47,915 bases of DNA, from contig CANFGH010000012.1 of the NCBI GenBank assembly GCA_947446285.1, positions 1-47,915 on the forward strand, read 5' to 3'. Position 1 is the first letter of the stretch; the number at the start of each line of letters is the position of its first letter. The notes below the pieces were generated by a model. It did not search any database. It was not told where the DNA came from and was given only the letters and a program-made list of their open reading frames with translations. The stretch is from Chloroflexota bacterium (GTDB lineage: Bacteria; Chloroflexota; UBA11872; UBA12225). Position numbers and translations under genes: made by a program. Shown here piece after piece: positions 35,391 through 44,049 of the stretch.

Positions 35391-36785
35391 CTACGAAGCG
35401 TCAAATGCGCGGCCGAACTCCCATTCGGTCACTTGTGATTTGTACGTCTGCCACTCTTGCTCGCTAGCCGTCAGGAGCCGATCATGGACCTGGCTGCCGA
35501 GCGTATCGCGCACGACGCCATCCCAAGCCAACTCGGTCAGGGCTTCGCCGAGTGAAACCGGGAGCATGTCCACGTTTCCAGCGGGCATCCCATGCTCCAC
35601 GATCCCGAGGGGTTCTGGCGCGGAAAGCCCCTGCCGGATGCCGTCGAGCCCGGCGCCAAGCGCAACCGCGATCGCCAGATATGGATTGCATGAGGGGTCG
35701 GCACACCGAAGTTCAACCCGTATTGGACGCACACGACCATCGGGAGAGCGTCCCGGCAACCCAGGACGTGGAACCCGGATCATTGCCTGGGAAGCCCGTT
35801 GGCTCCAACCAATAACTGAAGGCGCGTCAAACCCACGCCCGAGGCGCTTGTAGGAATTCACCTGAGGCGCAAGCACTGCACATGCTGCGCGCGCGTGACC
35901 CAGTTGTCCGGCAATGTACGCGCGGGCCGTCACAGAAAGCCCATGTTCGTCGAGCGGGTCTGAAAAGACATCGGCACCGTCAGCAGACCTCAGTACCTGG
36001 TGGAGGTGAAGCCCTGATCCGGCAACGCCTGCGAGTGGCTTCGGCATGAACGTCGGGGCGAGACCGCGCCGACGAGCGACCGCCTTCACGGCATATTTCA
36101 CGGCAACGATCGCATCCGCAGCCAGCGCTGCGGGCATCAATGGCAAGTCGATCTCATGCTGGCCTGGAGCGATCTCATGATGAGATGCATCAACAGCCAC
36201 GTTCATGGCGTTGAGATACCTGACGATCTCTTCACGAACTCTGACGCCGGTGTCGCTGGCAAGGTCGAAGTAACCGGCCCGATCCGCGGGAAGGCGCCGG
36301 CCATCGCTCATCGACTGAAACAGGAAGAACTCCAGCTCCGGCGCGACGAACAGCTCAAAACCGAGGTCACCAGCGTCAGCGATTGCCCGAGCGAGAACGG
36401 CCCGTGGATCCGCGGGGAATGGGTCGCCGTCGGGAGTGCGGATGTCGCACAACACACGTGCCATGCCTTCCGCCTGCACCCATGGAACAAGCGACCATGT
36501 CCTGAGGTCCGGCCAGAGCAGAAGGTCGGTCTCGGTCGTACGCGCTCCACCCTCAAGCGACGATCCATCGAACCAGTGCCCGTAGGTCAACGCGTCTGCA
36601 ATTTGTGACGAAGGGACGACAACCCCCTTGAGAGCGCCACTGACATCAGTGAACTGCAACTCAACAAATTGGCACCGCCCAGATGTGACGTCGCGCAAGG
36701 CGTCGGCAACGGTGGAGGAGTGGCCTCGTTCGGAAGATGACTGGGATGGGCCTGACAAGATATCTCCGGAACCACGTGCGTCCAT
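35391..36785 (-). CDS. glnA: Glutamine synthetase (GlnA type I)
   Basis: 464 residues, ATG at 36785 with GGGAGG five bases upstream. It makes glutamine from glutamate, ammonia and ATP; the chain forms a dodecamer in the family. Features are VELQFTDVSGALKGVVVPSS, GHWFDGSSLEGGARTTETD (latch Asp region), APELEFFLFQ (metal Glu pair), HHEIAPGQHEIDL, GSGLHLHQVL, and a late RVELRCADPSCNPYLAIAVAL. The Tyr adenylylation loop of the I-beta type (NLYDLPPEE) is not visible, so it fits the I-alpha or unregulated group. It lies with a PP2C phosphatase gene 111 nt upstream on the same strand. There are 147 nt before the next small gene. Confidence 0.9.
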   Translation of the reverse strand: MDARGSGDILSGPSQSSSERGHSSTVADALRDVTSGRCQFVELQFTDVSGALKGVVVPSSQIADALTYGHWFDGSSLEGGARTTETDLLLWPDLRTWSLVPWVQAEGMARVLCDIRTPDGDPFPADPRAVLARAIADAGDLGFELFVAPELEFFLFQSMSDGRRLPADRAGYFDLASDTGVRVREEIVRYLNAMNVAVDASHHEIAPGQHEIDLPLMPAALAADAIVAVKYAVKAVARRRGLAPTFMPKPLAGVAGSGLHLHQVLRSADGADVFSDPLDEHGLSVTARAYIAGQLGHARAACAVLAPQVNSYKRLGRGFDAPSVIGWSQRASQAMIRVPRPGLPGRSPDGRVRPIRVELRCADPSCNPYLAIAVALGAGLDGIRQGLSAPEPLGIVEHGMPAGNVDMLPVSLGEALTELAWDGVVRDTLGSQVHDRLLTASEQEWQTYKSQVTEWEFGRAFDAS

Positions 36786-36896
36786 AGTCACCTCCCAGGG
36801 CTCACTCGAAAAATCGGTAACCAGAAGCCCAAGGCAGCAGGTTCCCCATGAACTTTCCGGCCCGAGCGTGCAAATCTCCGACGGATTATCCGCACG

Positions 36897-37712
36897 TCAG
36901 CCTCCACGCAATCCGGACAGTAGCCGGGCAATACGCCCCGGGGGGGAGGCCAACCTTGCCAGACCAGCCTCGACGACCCGGATGCATTGAACGGTCACAT
37001 TGTCGCTACCGCCGCGTGAGCACGCCATCGCTACCAGGTGATTGCAAGCCGCGTCGACAGGTCCTTCAAGCTCGTGGGCAATATCCGCGTCGGGAACTTC
37101 ACCCCATAGCCCGTCAGAGCACAACAGGTAGACATCACCATCCTCGACACCGTGCCTGCCGAAGTCAGGGCGCAATTGCAGCGAACCCCCGAAAGTCCGC
37201 GTCAGGACGCTCCGTCGAGGATGGTTGGAGGCTTGTACCGCAGTAATGAGGCGAAGCCTCAGGAGTTCGGCTGCCTCCGAATGATCGGCAGTAAGTTGCG
37301 TCAGAGTGCCTCGGCGCAACCGGTAGACCCGCGTGTCACCAGCGTGCGCGATGTATGCCTGACGACCGGCGATTACAAGCGCCGACAGCGTCGTTTGCAT
37401 GCCGCTGAGTTCCGGCGCGGATCCCTGCGCCAGCGCGTATACCTTGCGATTAGCCGCTTCGGCTGCGAGCCGGAGAGCGGCCTCTATGCCAAAGGGTGCG
37501 CGTGGTGAATAATACTCGTCAGCCACGACGGTCACCGCAGTCTGACTCGCTATTTCGCCGGCGGCTAGCCCGCCGACCCCATCAGCGACCGAAAACAAGG
37601 CGCCACGCGCCGTGAGAACCTCCGTGCGGTCGGGGATCAAGAAACCATACGCGTCCTCGTTCTTCGGACGCACGATGCCCGGATGAGAGATTGCGGCACG
37701 TTCAAGAATCAT
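36897..37712 (-). CDS. PP2C-family serine/threonine protein phosphatase
   Basis: 271 residues. All metal-site motifs of the PPM/PP2C fold are present: RPKNEDAYG (15-23), SVADGVGG (41-48) with the metal Asp44 and Gly45, YIAHAGDTRVYRL, LLCSDGLWGEV, and GGSDNVTVQCI near the end. It would dephosphorylate Ser/Thr residues set by Hanks-type kinases; none is visible in the window. The hydrophilic protein lacks a membrane segment. It is probably transcribed with glnA or independently from the gene-free stretch at 37713-38206. Confidence 0.92.
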   Translation of the reverse strand: MILERAAISHPGIVRPKNEDAYGFLIPDRTEVLTARGALFSVADGVGGLAAGEIASQTAVTVVADEYYSPRAPFGIEAALRLAAEAANRKVYALAQGSAPELSGMQTTLSALVIAGRQAYIAHAGDTRVYRLRRGTLTQLTADHSEAAELLRLRLITAVQASNHPRRSVLTRTFGGSLQLRPDFGRHGVEDGDVYLLCSDGLWGEVPDADIAHELEGPVDAACNHLVAMACSRGGSDNVTVQCIRVVEAGLARLASPPGRIARLLSGLRGG

Positions 37713-38206
37713 CGCTCATCCAAGCCGGCAATGAGTGACGTTCTAATGACGGCGAAACCAATTCGAACCCGGCACATATGGCCACGAACGCCTTACTCAC
37801 TCCCAAATTGAGGCGTCCCGCACAGCTCAACCACATCTACCGACCATCGTCGAAGTCGCTGTTCATGCGTCTCGTCGGCGCCATCGCCGAAGGTGCCCCG
37901 ACCTTGGAACCCACTCCACCCCGCCCCACGCGAGTGCACTCCGTCATGCACACAGACGCCCCGTTTGACCATTTCGCAAAGGTCAACTCGCTTCAGACCG
38001 GTATCGTAGGTGTGCGGGGCCGTCTAACCCACGTATGGGCTACCCAATCTTTGGGCACAAGCACTGTGCAGGCTGCACAGTGAACGGGTCACCGTCCCAC
38101 TAACAGTTCAAGGGAGATGGGACAAAAGTGTGAGGTGAGCACGGCTGCCGAATTGGGTTTTCGGCCAACCTCAGCGAGTTGGAGTTACCGACGTGGCAAA
38201 TAATTG
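37713..38206. other. Gene-free interval between the PP2C gene and tRNA-Pro
   Basis: 494 bases. A frame at 37778-38083 (101 codons) has an unlikely composition, no ribosome site and no recognisable domain, so I do not call it. Near its right end is a perfect inverted repeat (next entry). The remainder should hold the PP2C promoter, but I cannot point to clear boxes. Confidence 0.5.
38062..38082. promoter_or_regulatory. Perfect 9+9 inverted repeat, possible operator
   Basis: CACTGTGCA (38062-38070), GGC spacer, TGCACAGTG (38074-38082). The repeat is perfect and 21 bases in total, the size of a dimeric repressor site. No T-run follows in either direction, which argues against an intrinsic terminator. 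It lies about 350 bases before the PP2C start codon and about 280 before the thiolase start codon, with the tRNA gene between it and the latter. Confidence 0.45.
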
Positions 38207-38283
38207 TGGTCGGGGAGAGAGGACTTGAACCTCCGACTTCCACGTCCCAAACGTGGCGCTCTACCGGGCTGAGCTACTCCCCG
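38207..38283 (-). tRNA. tRNA-Pro (anticodon UGG)
   Basis: Read on the minus strand, a 7-bp acceptor stem CGGGGAG/CTCCCCG encloses GTAGCTCAG (D-arm start), an anticodon stem CCACG/CGTGG with loop TTTGGGA, and a T-arm GGAGG-TTCAAGT-CCTCT. The loop places TGG at positions 34-36, which reads proline codons. The discriminator A and the CCA end are encoded (38207-38210). There is no intron or odd base. Confidence 0.96.
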
Positions 38284-38358
38284 AGTGCCGAGAGTGTAAC
38301 GAACGGGTGACCCGTCCATCCCAAGCCGACTCGTCCGGGGTACGATGATGGCACGATC

Positions 38359-39582
38359 ATGACCAATCGCCAGTCACACCTTCGACACGCCGTCATCGTA
38401 AGTGCGGTACGAACCCCCATCGGACGGTTCCTTGGCAGTCTCGCCTCATTCACGGCACCTCAACTTGGCGGAATTGCAATTCGCAGTGCGGTGGAGCGTG
38501 CTCGGATCGACCCCGCGTCAGTTGACGGCGTTTTCATGGGAAGCGTCCTGCAGGCAGGCCTCGGGATGGCTCCGGCGCGCCAGGCGATGTTGCACGCAGG
38601 CCTGCCGAATCGGGTTCCCGCAGCAACCATCAACAAGGTATGCGGGAGCGGCCTCATGGCCGTCGCACTTGCCGCCCAGCAGATCATGCTCGGTGAAGCC
38701 GACGTGATGGTTGCAGGTGGCATGGAAAGCATGAGCAACGCTCCCCACCTGCTTCAGGGTCTACGGACCGGACAGAAGGCCGGAGATGCAGCGCTCCGCG
38801 ACGCAATGATCCTGGACGGTCTCTGGTCACCATGGGCTGACGAACACGTGGGCTATTCAGCCGAGGCGATTGCAAAACGGGACGGCGTTTCCCGTGAAGC
38901 TCAGGACAGTTGGGCTTTGCGAAGCCATCAGCGCGCCGTCTCGGCGACTGACGATGGCGCGTTCCGCGATGAGATTGTCCCGATCTCCATCGCGGGCAAG
39001 CGGGGAAGCCCCGCGGTCCTCATTGACGCCGACGAATGTCCCCGGCGCGACACTTCCGCGTCGGCCCTTGCCTCGCTGCGCCCGGCATTCACCAACCATC
39101 GCGATGAACCCTTCGAACCGTCGGTAACTGCCGGCAACGCCTCGCAACTTGCTGACGGCGCGAGCGCCCTGGTGGTGATGAGCGCAGATCGCGCCAATGA
39201 CCTTGGGGTTACGCCTCTGGCGCACTACGTTGCAAGCGCGAACGCTGCCTTGGCTCCGGAATGGCTTTTTGAAGCGCCTGTTCCAACCATTCACCGCCTG
39301 CTCGCGAAGACCGGCACCACGCTTTCCGACTTCGACCTCTTCGAACTCAATGAGGCGTACGCTGCCCAGATGGTCGCCGACAACCGGGCTCTACAGTGGG
39401 ATGAAGACCGAGTAAACGTCAATGGCGGTGCAATTGCGCTCGGCCATCCCCTTGGGGCATCGGGCTCGCGAATCCTTGCCACTCTCATTCACGCGTTGAT
39501 CAGGCGTGGCGGAAGTCGGGGGATCGCGAGTGCGTGTCTTGGGGGAGGCGAGGCATTTGCCATAGCGGTCGAACGACCGTAG
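38359..39582 (+). CDS. Acetyl-CoA acetyltransferase (thiolase)
   Basis: 407 residues. Thiolases condense or cleave acyl-CoA at the beta-keto position. Catalytic residues are present: Cys95 in NKVCGSGL, His363 in [14 protein letters not shown], and Cys393 in CLGGGEA; NEAYA is also conserved. The N-terminal [15 protein letters not shown] is typical. The ATG at 38359 lacks a strong ribosome site. It begins a four-gene same-strand run with a 3-hydroxyacyl-CoA dehydrogenase, an enoyl-CoA hydratase and a B12-binding mutase subunit. That context fits short-chain fatty-acid or butyryl-CoA-type metabolism. It could work in degradation (FadA/AtoB-like) or in synthesis; sequence does not decide. Confidence 0.93.
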   Translation: MTNRQSHLRHAVIVSAVRTPIGRFLGSLASFTAPQLGGIAIRSAVERARIDPASVDGVFMGSVLQAGLGMAPARQAMLHAGLPNRVPAATINKVCGSGLMAVALAAQQIMLGEADVMVAGGMESMSNAPHLLQGLRTGQKAGDAALRDAMILDGLWSPWADEHVGYSAEAIAKRDGVSREAQDSWALRSHQRAVSATDDGAFRDEIVPISIAGKRGSPAVLIDADECPRRDTSASALASLRPAFTNHRDEPFEPSVTAGNASQLADGASALVVMSADRANDLGVTPLAHYVASANAALAPEWLFEAPVPTIHRLLAKTGTTLSDFDLFELNEAYAAQMVADNRALQWDEDRVNVNGGAIALGHPLGASGSRILATLIHALIRRGGSRGIASACLGGGEAFAIAVERP

Positions 39583-39671
39583 CTCAGCGAACGGTAACTG
39601 GACGCCCGCCGATCATACGCAAGCAACCCGGACAGTGCGATGAGTTGCGAACCGGTTGCACAGGACGATTC

Positions 39672-40532
39672 ATGTTCATGACGACCATCGAGCGAGTGAT
39701 AGTCCTCGGCGCAGGAACCATGGGGCGGGGCATTGCCCAAGTGCTTGCCACCGCCGGGATTGCAGTCGACATCGTCGAACCATCACCCGATGCGCGGTCT
39801 CGAGCTCTCAGTCTCATCGAGTCAGGATTTGCACGCCGAATTGCGCGTGGAGACGTGACCACAGAGGCGCGCGATGAGATCGTGGGGAGGATTTCGACTC
39901 GTTCGGAACTTGAAGATGCGCCCCAGGCTCCCGTGATGATCGAGGCGATCGTCGAGGAGATCAATGCAAAACGTGAGGCATACGTTCGGGCGGCAAGCCA
40001 TCTCGGACCCGATGCAATCCTCGCGACCAACACCTCAAGCATCAGTGTGACACGGATAGCGGCCGGCATCGCCAACCCCGGACGGATCGCCGGGATGCAC
40101 TTCTTCAACCCAGTACCAGCAATGGCTCTTGTGGAGGTCATTCGCGGGCACCACACCAGTGACGCCACCGTTGATGTGATCACAGACCTCGCGCGCACCC
40201 TTGGGAAGACACCGGTTACCGTGCTGGATACACCGGGATTTGCGGCGAACCGTCTCCTCATGCCGCTCGTCAATGAGGCGATGTTTGCCCTCATGGAAGG
40301 TGTGGCGTCGCGAGACGACATCGATACCGTGATGCGGCTCGGCATGGGCCACCCGATGGGCCCACTCCAACTCGCGGACGTGATCGGACTTGACGTGTGC
40401 CTTGCCGTGATGGAAGTCCTCCATCGGGATCTTGGAGATCCGAAGTACCGACCGTGCCCTATGCTCCGTCGCCTTGTCGACGCGGGTCGCCTCGGACGGA
40501 AATCCGGTGGTGGCTTCTACGACTATCCTTGA
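39672..40532 (+). CDS. 3-hydroxyacyl-CoA dehydrogenase (3-hydroxybutyryl-CoA type)
   Basis: 286 residues, the normal length of single-domain HBD enzymes. The ATG at 39672 has AGGA six bases upstream; the open frame before it overlaps the thiolase and is not protein-like. The NAD-binding motif is [12 protein letters not shown] (11-22). Catalytic marks follow: [10 protein letters not shown], the His in [15 protein letters not shown], and VEVIRG. The C-terminal domain holds [16 protein letters not shown] and [20 protein letters not shown]. It oxidises 3-hydroxyacyl-CoA to 3-ketoacyl-CoA, or the reverse. It sits between its pathway partners thiolase and enoyl-CoA hydratase. Confidence 0.93.
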   Translation: MFMTTIERVIVLGAGTMGRGIAQVLATAGIAVDIVEPSPDARSRALSLIESGFARRIARGDVTTEARDEIVGRISTRSELEDAPQAPVMIEAIVEEINAKREAYVRAASHLGPDAILATNTSSISVTRIAAGIANPGRIAGMHFFNPVPAMALVEVIRGHHTSDATVDVITDLARTLGKTPVTVLDTPGFAANRLLMPLVNEAMFALMEGVASRDDIDTVMRLGMGHPMGPLQLADVIGLDVCLAVMEVLHRDLGDPKYRPCPMLRRLVDAGRLGRKSGGGFYDYP

Positions 40533-40606
40533 CAACCACGACCTCCATGGGTGCGCCCACGGGAAGCCCCATTTTGCAAAGATCGAGGCCTGAGGGAGAT
40601 CCGCGA

Positions 40607-41407
40607 ATGACCCTGACCGAACGGCATTATGGCCCGGTCCTGTCGCGAGTTGAAGGCGCGACGGCATTCCTGACACTCAATCGACCGGACCGTCTGAACG
40701 CCCTCGATGAGGGAACGCTCGAGGCGCTCGCGGCATGCATTCAAGAGGCGGGTCTGGACCCGGCGGTACGCGCCGTCGTGATTTCAAGTGGCACTCCCCG
40801 TGCATTTTCGGCCGGAGCAGACCTCAAGTGGTTAGGTGCAGCCACGAATGCATCGGAAGTGGCCTCACGCGCCCAGCGTGGCCACCAGACAATGAATGCC
40901 GTGGCAGATTGTCCTAAGCCAACGATCGCCGCAATTGAAGGGGTCGCATTCGGCGGCGGGTGCGAACTTGCACTTGCGTGTGACTACCGGATTGCCGGCG
41001 ACACGGCGCGGTTCGGACAGCCCGAGATCAAGCTGGGGATCATTCCGGGCTGGGGAGGAACCCAGAGGCTGACCCGGCTCATCGGCCCTTCGCGTGCCAC
41101 CGACATGATCCTTACTGGTAGACCGGTGGGCGCCGAAGAGGCGGTACGGATCGGACTTGCGAACACGGTCGTCGTGGCTGGCGAGGCGCTTGCTGCCGCG
41201 ACGTCGCTTGCAGATGCGTTCGCCACAGCGGCGCCTCTGGCCGTGAAGATTGCCAAGGAGGCAATCCGTCGAGGCATGGACATGTCGTTGGCAGGTGGCC
41301 TCGCTACCGAAATCGAGGGGTTCGTGTCCTCATTCGGGACGGCTGACGCACGCGAAGGGGTCGCCGCGTTTCTTGAAAAGCGTCCGCCATCATTTTCTGG
41401 CCAGTAG
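40607..41407 (+). CDS. Enoyl-CoA hydratase
   Basis: 266 residues from the ATG at 40607 with GGGAG ahead of it; upstream frame to 40397 overlaps the dehydrogenase gene. The crotonase fold is clear: LNRPDRLNALD, AFSAGADLKWL (oxyanion hole), AAIEGVAFGGGCELALACDYRIAG and FGQPEIKLGIIPGWGGTQRL. Both catalytic glutamates of hydratases are kept, Glu120 and Glu140, so true hydration of 2-enoyl-CoA is likely. It completes a thiolase, dehydrogenase and hydratase set. The B12 protein gene starts 93 nt downstream. Confidence 0.93.
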   Translation: MTLTERHYGPVLSRVEGATAFLTLNRPDRLNALDEGTLEALAACIQEAGLDPAVRAVVISSGTPRAFSAGADLKWLGAATNASEVASRAQRGHQTMNAVADCPKPTIAAIEGVAFGGGCELALACDYRIAGDTARFGQPEIKLGIIPGWGGTQRLTRLIGPSRATDMILTGRPVGAEEAVRIGLANTVVVAGEALAAATSLADAFATAAPLAVKIAKEAIRRGMDMSLAGGLATEIEGFVSSFGTADAREGVAAFLEKRPPSFSGQ

Positions 41408-41500
41408 TCGCTCCCGACGATGCCTGGACCTCTGCAAAGGTATGGTTGAAGTGACGGGCCCACACGACCAATTGCTCTGGCGCGACCGAGATTATTGATC

Positions 41501-41959
41501 ATGATGCCAACGACCAGTGAATTTGACGCAAGGGCATCCGCAACTGCGACACCGATCCGTGTCCTGGTGGCCAAGCCCGGACTGGACGGTCACGACCGAG
41601 GTGCAAAGATCGTGGCGCGCGCCCTGCGTGATGCGGGCATGGAAGTGATCTATACCGGCATCCGGCAGACGCCGGACCAGATCGCTGAAGCAGCATTGCA
41701 AGAGGACGTGGAAGCGATCGGCCTATCAATACATTCCGGTGCGCATCTCGAACTGTTCCCTCGGATCATGGATGCGCTCCGTATCCGCGGACTTGGAGGC
41801 ATCCCGGTGTATGCAGGCGGAATTATCCCGCCGTCGGACGTCCCGAGAGTGAAATCGTTCGGAATTCGAGAAGTTTTTGGTCCTGGAACCGCCCTTGATG
41901 CCATCGTCACTGCCGTCCGTGCCGGAGCTCATGCCGAGCGAGCGTCAAGAGGTCTATGA
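41501..41959 (+). CDS. Methylmalonyl-CoA mutase-type cobalamin-binding subunit
   Basis: 152 residues from the ATG at 41501; ATG 41504 and TTG 41495 are alternatives. The B12-binding domain shows the base-off/His-on motif DGHDRG (29-34), [11 protein letters not shown] and [12 protein letters not shown]. It has the size of the small, separately encoded subunit of two-part methylmalonyl- or hydroxyisobutyryl-CoA mutases, found in archaea, actinobacteria and Chloroflexota. The substrate-binding large subunit is not in the window. Standing after three beta-oxidation-type genes, it may rearrange methylmalonyl-CoA arising from odd- or branched-chain acids. Confidence 0.9.
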   Translation: MMPTTSEFDARASATATPIRVLVAKPGLDGHDRGAKIVARALRDAGMEVIYTGIRQTPDQIAEAALQEDVEAIGLSIHSGAHLELFPRIMDALRIRGLGGIPVYAGGIIPPSDVPRVKSFGIREVFGPGTALDAIVTAVRAGAHAERASRGL

Positions 41960-41969
41960 CGGAATTCCG

Positions 41970-42608
41970 TCAAGGCTGGGATTCCAGATCTCGAATGAAT
42001 GTCACCGGAGTCCCAATGGTAATTCCGTGATCGTCGGCAAATCCGGCGTTCACCTCAAGCACATACCGTGCCGGGCGAGATGGTGAGTAGATTGGCAAGC
42101 GCCCGTCCGGAGTCTCCGTCGGAAACGCCGGAACGTCACTCGCAAGGTGAACGACTTTGAGACTGTCAGCAGCGCCGTCAATCCACAGGATGTCCAGATT
42201 GAACGTCATGCCTTTCATCCAGAACGCATGGGACCCGGGCGTCTGAAAGACAAAGATCATCCCATCGGTCGTCCCGAGTGGCGCATGCCCGCCGAGACCG
42301 CGCGCGTGGTCGACAGCGTTCTCGGCGACCTCGGCCCGAACGTCTACCGTCGGAAACGAAACCAACCCCGCCCCGAAGCGATCACAATCGCCTACCCCTC
42401 CGGCCGGCTGGGAACATTCCCCGCTCGTGTCACTCGACCGGAGCGGCGCGTGGCCGTAAGCCCTATGCGCAGGAACACCGAACGCCCCAATCAGCACGAA
42501 GTTGCCGATGAGTAAGGCAATCAGTCCACGGTGGCTGCGATTTTGCGTGCCGGATTGACCAGACCAACACCAAAGCGCTCGTTCCACGAAGAAGCGCGCC
42601 ACGGACAA
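41970..42608 (-). CDS. DUF192 domain protein with N-terminal membrane anchor
   Basis: About 212 residues. The start is uncertain: TTG at 42608, directly after the Mrp stop, or GTG at 42602. Residues 28-48 (GLIALLIGNFVLIGAFGVPA) form a hydrophobic segment, suggesting export or anchoring. The C-terminal about 110 residues are DUF192 (PF02643): VDVRAEVAENAVDHARGL, GMIFVFQTPGSHAFWMKGM, FNLDILWID and PARYVLEVNAGFADDHGI. Function of the family is not established. The gene follows mrp with no gap, so co-transcription is likely. It is convergent with the B12 subunit gene. Confidence 0.85.
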   Translation of the reverse strand: MSVARFFVERALWCWSGQSGTQNRSHRGLIALLIGNFVLIGAFGVPAHRAYGHAPLRSSDTSGECSQPAGGVGDCDRFGAGLVSFPTVDVRAEVAENAVDHARGLGGHAPLGTTDGMIFVFQTPGSHAFWMKGMTFNLDILWIDGAADSLKVVHLASDVPAFPTETPDGRLPIYSPSRPARYVLEVNAGFADDHGITIGTPVTFIRDLESQP

Positions 42609-43736
42609 CTAGACCGCACGCAATGGAATTGTCGTGCGTTGACGCAGACTGGCGATGCTGACTTGGGCCGCCAGTCCCTCAGCGATGCGCATGAACGACT
42701 GTGCTTGCGCCGAGTCCGGCTTCAGCGACACCACCGGTGTCCCGGCATCACTCGCTTCGCAGATATCAAGGGAAAGGGGAATGTCGCCAAGGAACGGCAC
42801 CTCGAGCTGCTCAGCAGCCAATCGTGCGCCACCATGGCTGAAGATGTGGTGTTCCTTGCCGCAGTCGTCACAGACGAACGTACTCATGTTCTCGAGTACA
42901 CCAAGAATGCGAACCTTAAGGCTCTGGAACGCCTTCAGTGCCTTTATGGCAATCTCTAGGCTCACCCGCTGCGGCTGCGACACGATCACAACACCGGCCA
43001 ATGGGATGCGTTGCGCCAAGGTCAGGGTCGCGTCTCCGGTTCCCGGGGGCAAGTCCACCAACAGGTAATCCAGTTCACCCCAATCACTCTGGGAGAGCAA
43101 CTGGCTGATACCTGAACCAACCATGGGCCCGCGCCAGATGACGGGTTGGCTCGGGTCATCAAGAAGGAAGCCCAGCGACATCACCTTGACACCGTGTGCG
43201 ACCGGAGGCTCGAACATCTGGTCCCCCGATGGCATCGGCTTTACCGCCGGCTTGCCACTCATGCCAAGCAATCCGGGGATTGACGGCCCATAGATATCCG
43301 CATCAAGCAGGCCGACCCGGGCGCCAGTCATTGCCAAGGCAACCGCAAGGTTCGCGGACACCGTTGACTTGCCGACCCCACCCTTGCCACTCGCAATCGC
43401 GATCACGTTTCGCACGCCCGGCATCAGCTGACCGGTTGCGCCCGCGGAGCGAACCTGAGCGGTCATGTGCACATCAACGTGCTCGACCCCTGGGATTGCC
43501 CCGACAAACTCTCGGGACTGACGCTCCATCTCACCCTTTACCGGGCAGGCTGGGGTCGTCAACTCGACCTTGAATGACACCTTGCCGCCTTCGATCACCA
43601 AGTCCTTGATGAATCCAAGCGCCACGATGTCGCGGCGCAGGTCCGGGTCCTGGATGCGGCTTAGAGCCGCCAGAACGGCCTCTTCAGTCACAATCGGCTT
43701 GCTTGAGGAACCATTGTTCTTGCGGAGGCCAAACAT
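42609..43736 (-). CDS. mrp: Mrp/ApbC-type iron-sulfur cluster carrier ATPase
   Basis: 375 residues from the ATG at 43736. The N-terminal MIP18/DUF59 domain (about 15-95) shows IQDPDLRRDIVALGFIKDL and TTPACPVKGEME. It is followed by a P-loop ATPase of the MinD/Mrp class: IASGKGGVGKSTVSANLA (deviant Walker A, 115-132), GLLDADIYGPSIPGLLG and LVDLPPGTGDATLTLAQ. The CxxC (FVCDDCGKEHH) binds a bridging Fe-S cluster in the dimer. It delivers clusters to target enzymes; the Fe-S PurF here is one possible client. No isc/suf genes are nearby. The stop is immediately followed by DUF192. Confidence 0.94.
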   Translation of the reverse strand: MFGLRKNNGSSSKPIVTEEAVLAALSRIQDPDLRRDIVALGFIKDLVIEGGKVSFKVELTTPACPVKGEMERQSREFVGAIPGVEHVDVHMTAQVRSAGATGQLMPGVRNVIAIASGKGGVGKSTVSANLAVALAMTGARVGLLDADIYGPSIPGLLGMSGKPAVKPMPSGDQMFEPPVAHGVKVMSLGFLLDDPSQPVIWRGPMVGSGISQLLSQSDWGELDYLLVDLPPGTGDATLTLAQRIPLAGVVIVSQPQRVSLEIAIKALKAFQSLKVRILGVLENMSTFVCDDCGKEHHIFSHGGARLAAEQLEVPFLGDIPLSLDICEASDAGTPVVSLKPDSAQAQSFMRIAEGLAAQVSIASLRQRTTIPLRAV

Positions 43737-43844
43737 GAGGAACCGCCTTGCGGAAAGTTCCGGCACATCGCCGGTTTCGGGAGATGCGACGGCCTGCGGG
43801 TGACGCTGCGAACAGAAAAACTATACCACCGTATCAGGATGGGA

Positions 43845-43871
43845 TTAGCAGTCCCATTGACGGACTGCTAA
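43845..43871 (+). promoter_or_regulatory. CIRCE-like operator 1 (HrcA site variant)
   Basis: TTAGCAGTC (43845-43853), nine bases, GACTGCTAA (43863-43871). The classic CIRCE is TTAGCACTC-N9-GAGTGCTAA. Here both arms carry the same compensating change (C to G on the left, G to C on the right), so symmetry and spacing are exact. It lies 179 bases before groEL. HrcA binding is inferred; no hrcA gene is in the window. Confidence 0.85.
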
Positions 43872-43885
43872 TCCGTTGGTAGACT
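43857..43885 (+). promoter_or_regulatory. Sigma70-type promoter of groEL embedded between the two operators
   Basis: TTGACG (43857-43862) and TAGACT (43880-43885) are 17 bases apart, a good vegetative promoter. The -35 box falls in the spacer of operator 1, and the predicted start of transcription falls inside operator 2. Repressor on either site would block polymerase. Confidence 0.65.
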
Positions 43886-43888
43886 GGC

Positions 43889-43915
43889 TTAGCAGTCGCG
43901 ATGGTTGACTGCTAA
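43889..43915 (+). promoter_or_regulatory. CIRCE-like operator 2 (HrcA site variant)
   Basis: TTAGCAGTC (43889-43897), nine bases, GACTGCTAA (43907-43915). The arms are identical to operator 1, with a different spacer. The two sites are 44 bases apart centre to centre, about four helix turns, which would put both on the same DNA face. Confidence 0.85.
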
Positions 43916-44049
43916 CGCAAATCGCGTCCGGGCTCGGGCGCAGGCAACCAGCGACTCTGATCCGCCCGGGGCTGCGCCTCACCCGTCAGGGCCGTCGTCG
44001 CGAAGACAGAAACACGGCACCCACCCGCACGAACAAGGAGAGTAGTCCT

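Noticed and set aside
37778-38083. 101-codon frame between the PP2C gene and tRNA-Pro
   Set aside because: No ribosome site, no domain, composition unlike the neighbours; treated as gene-free DNA.
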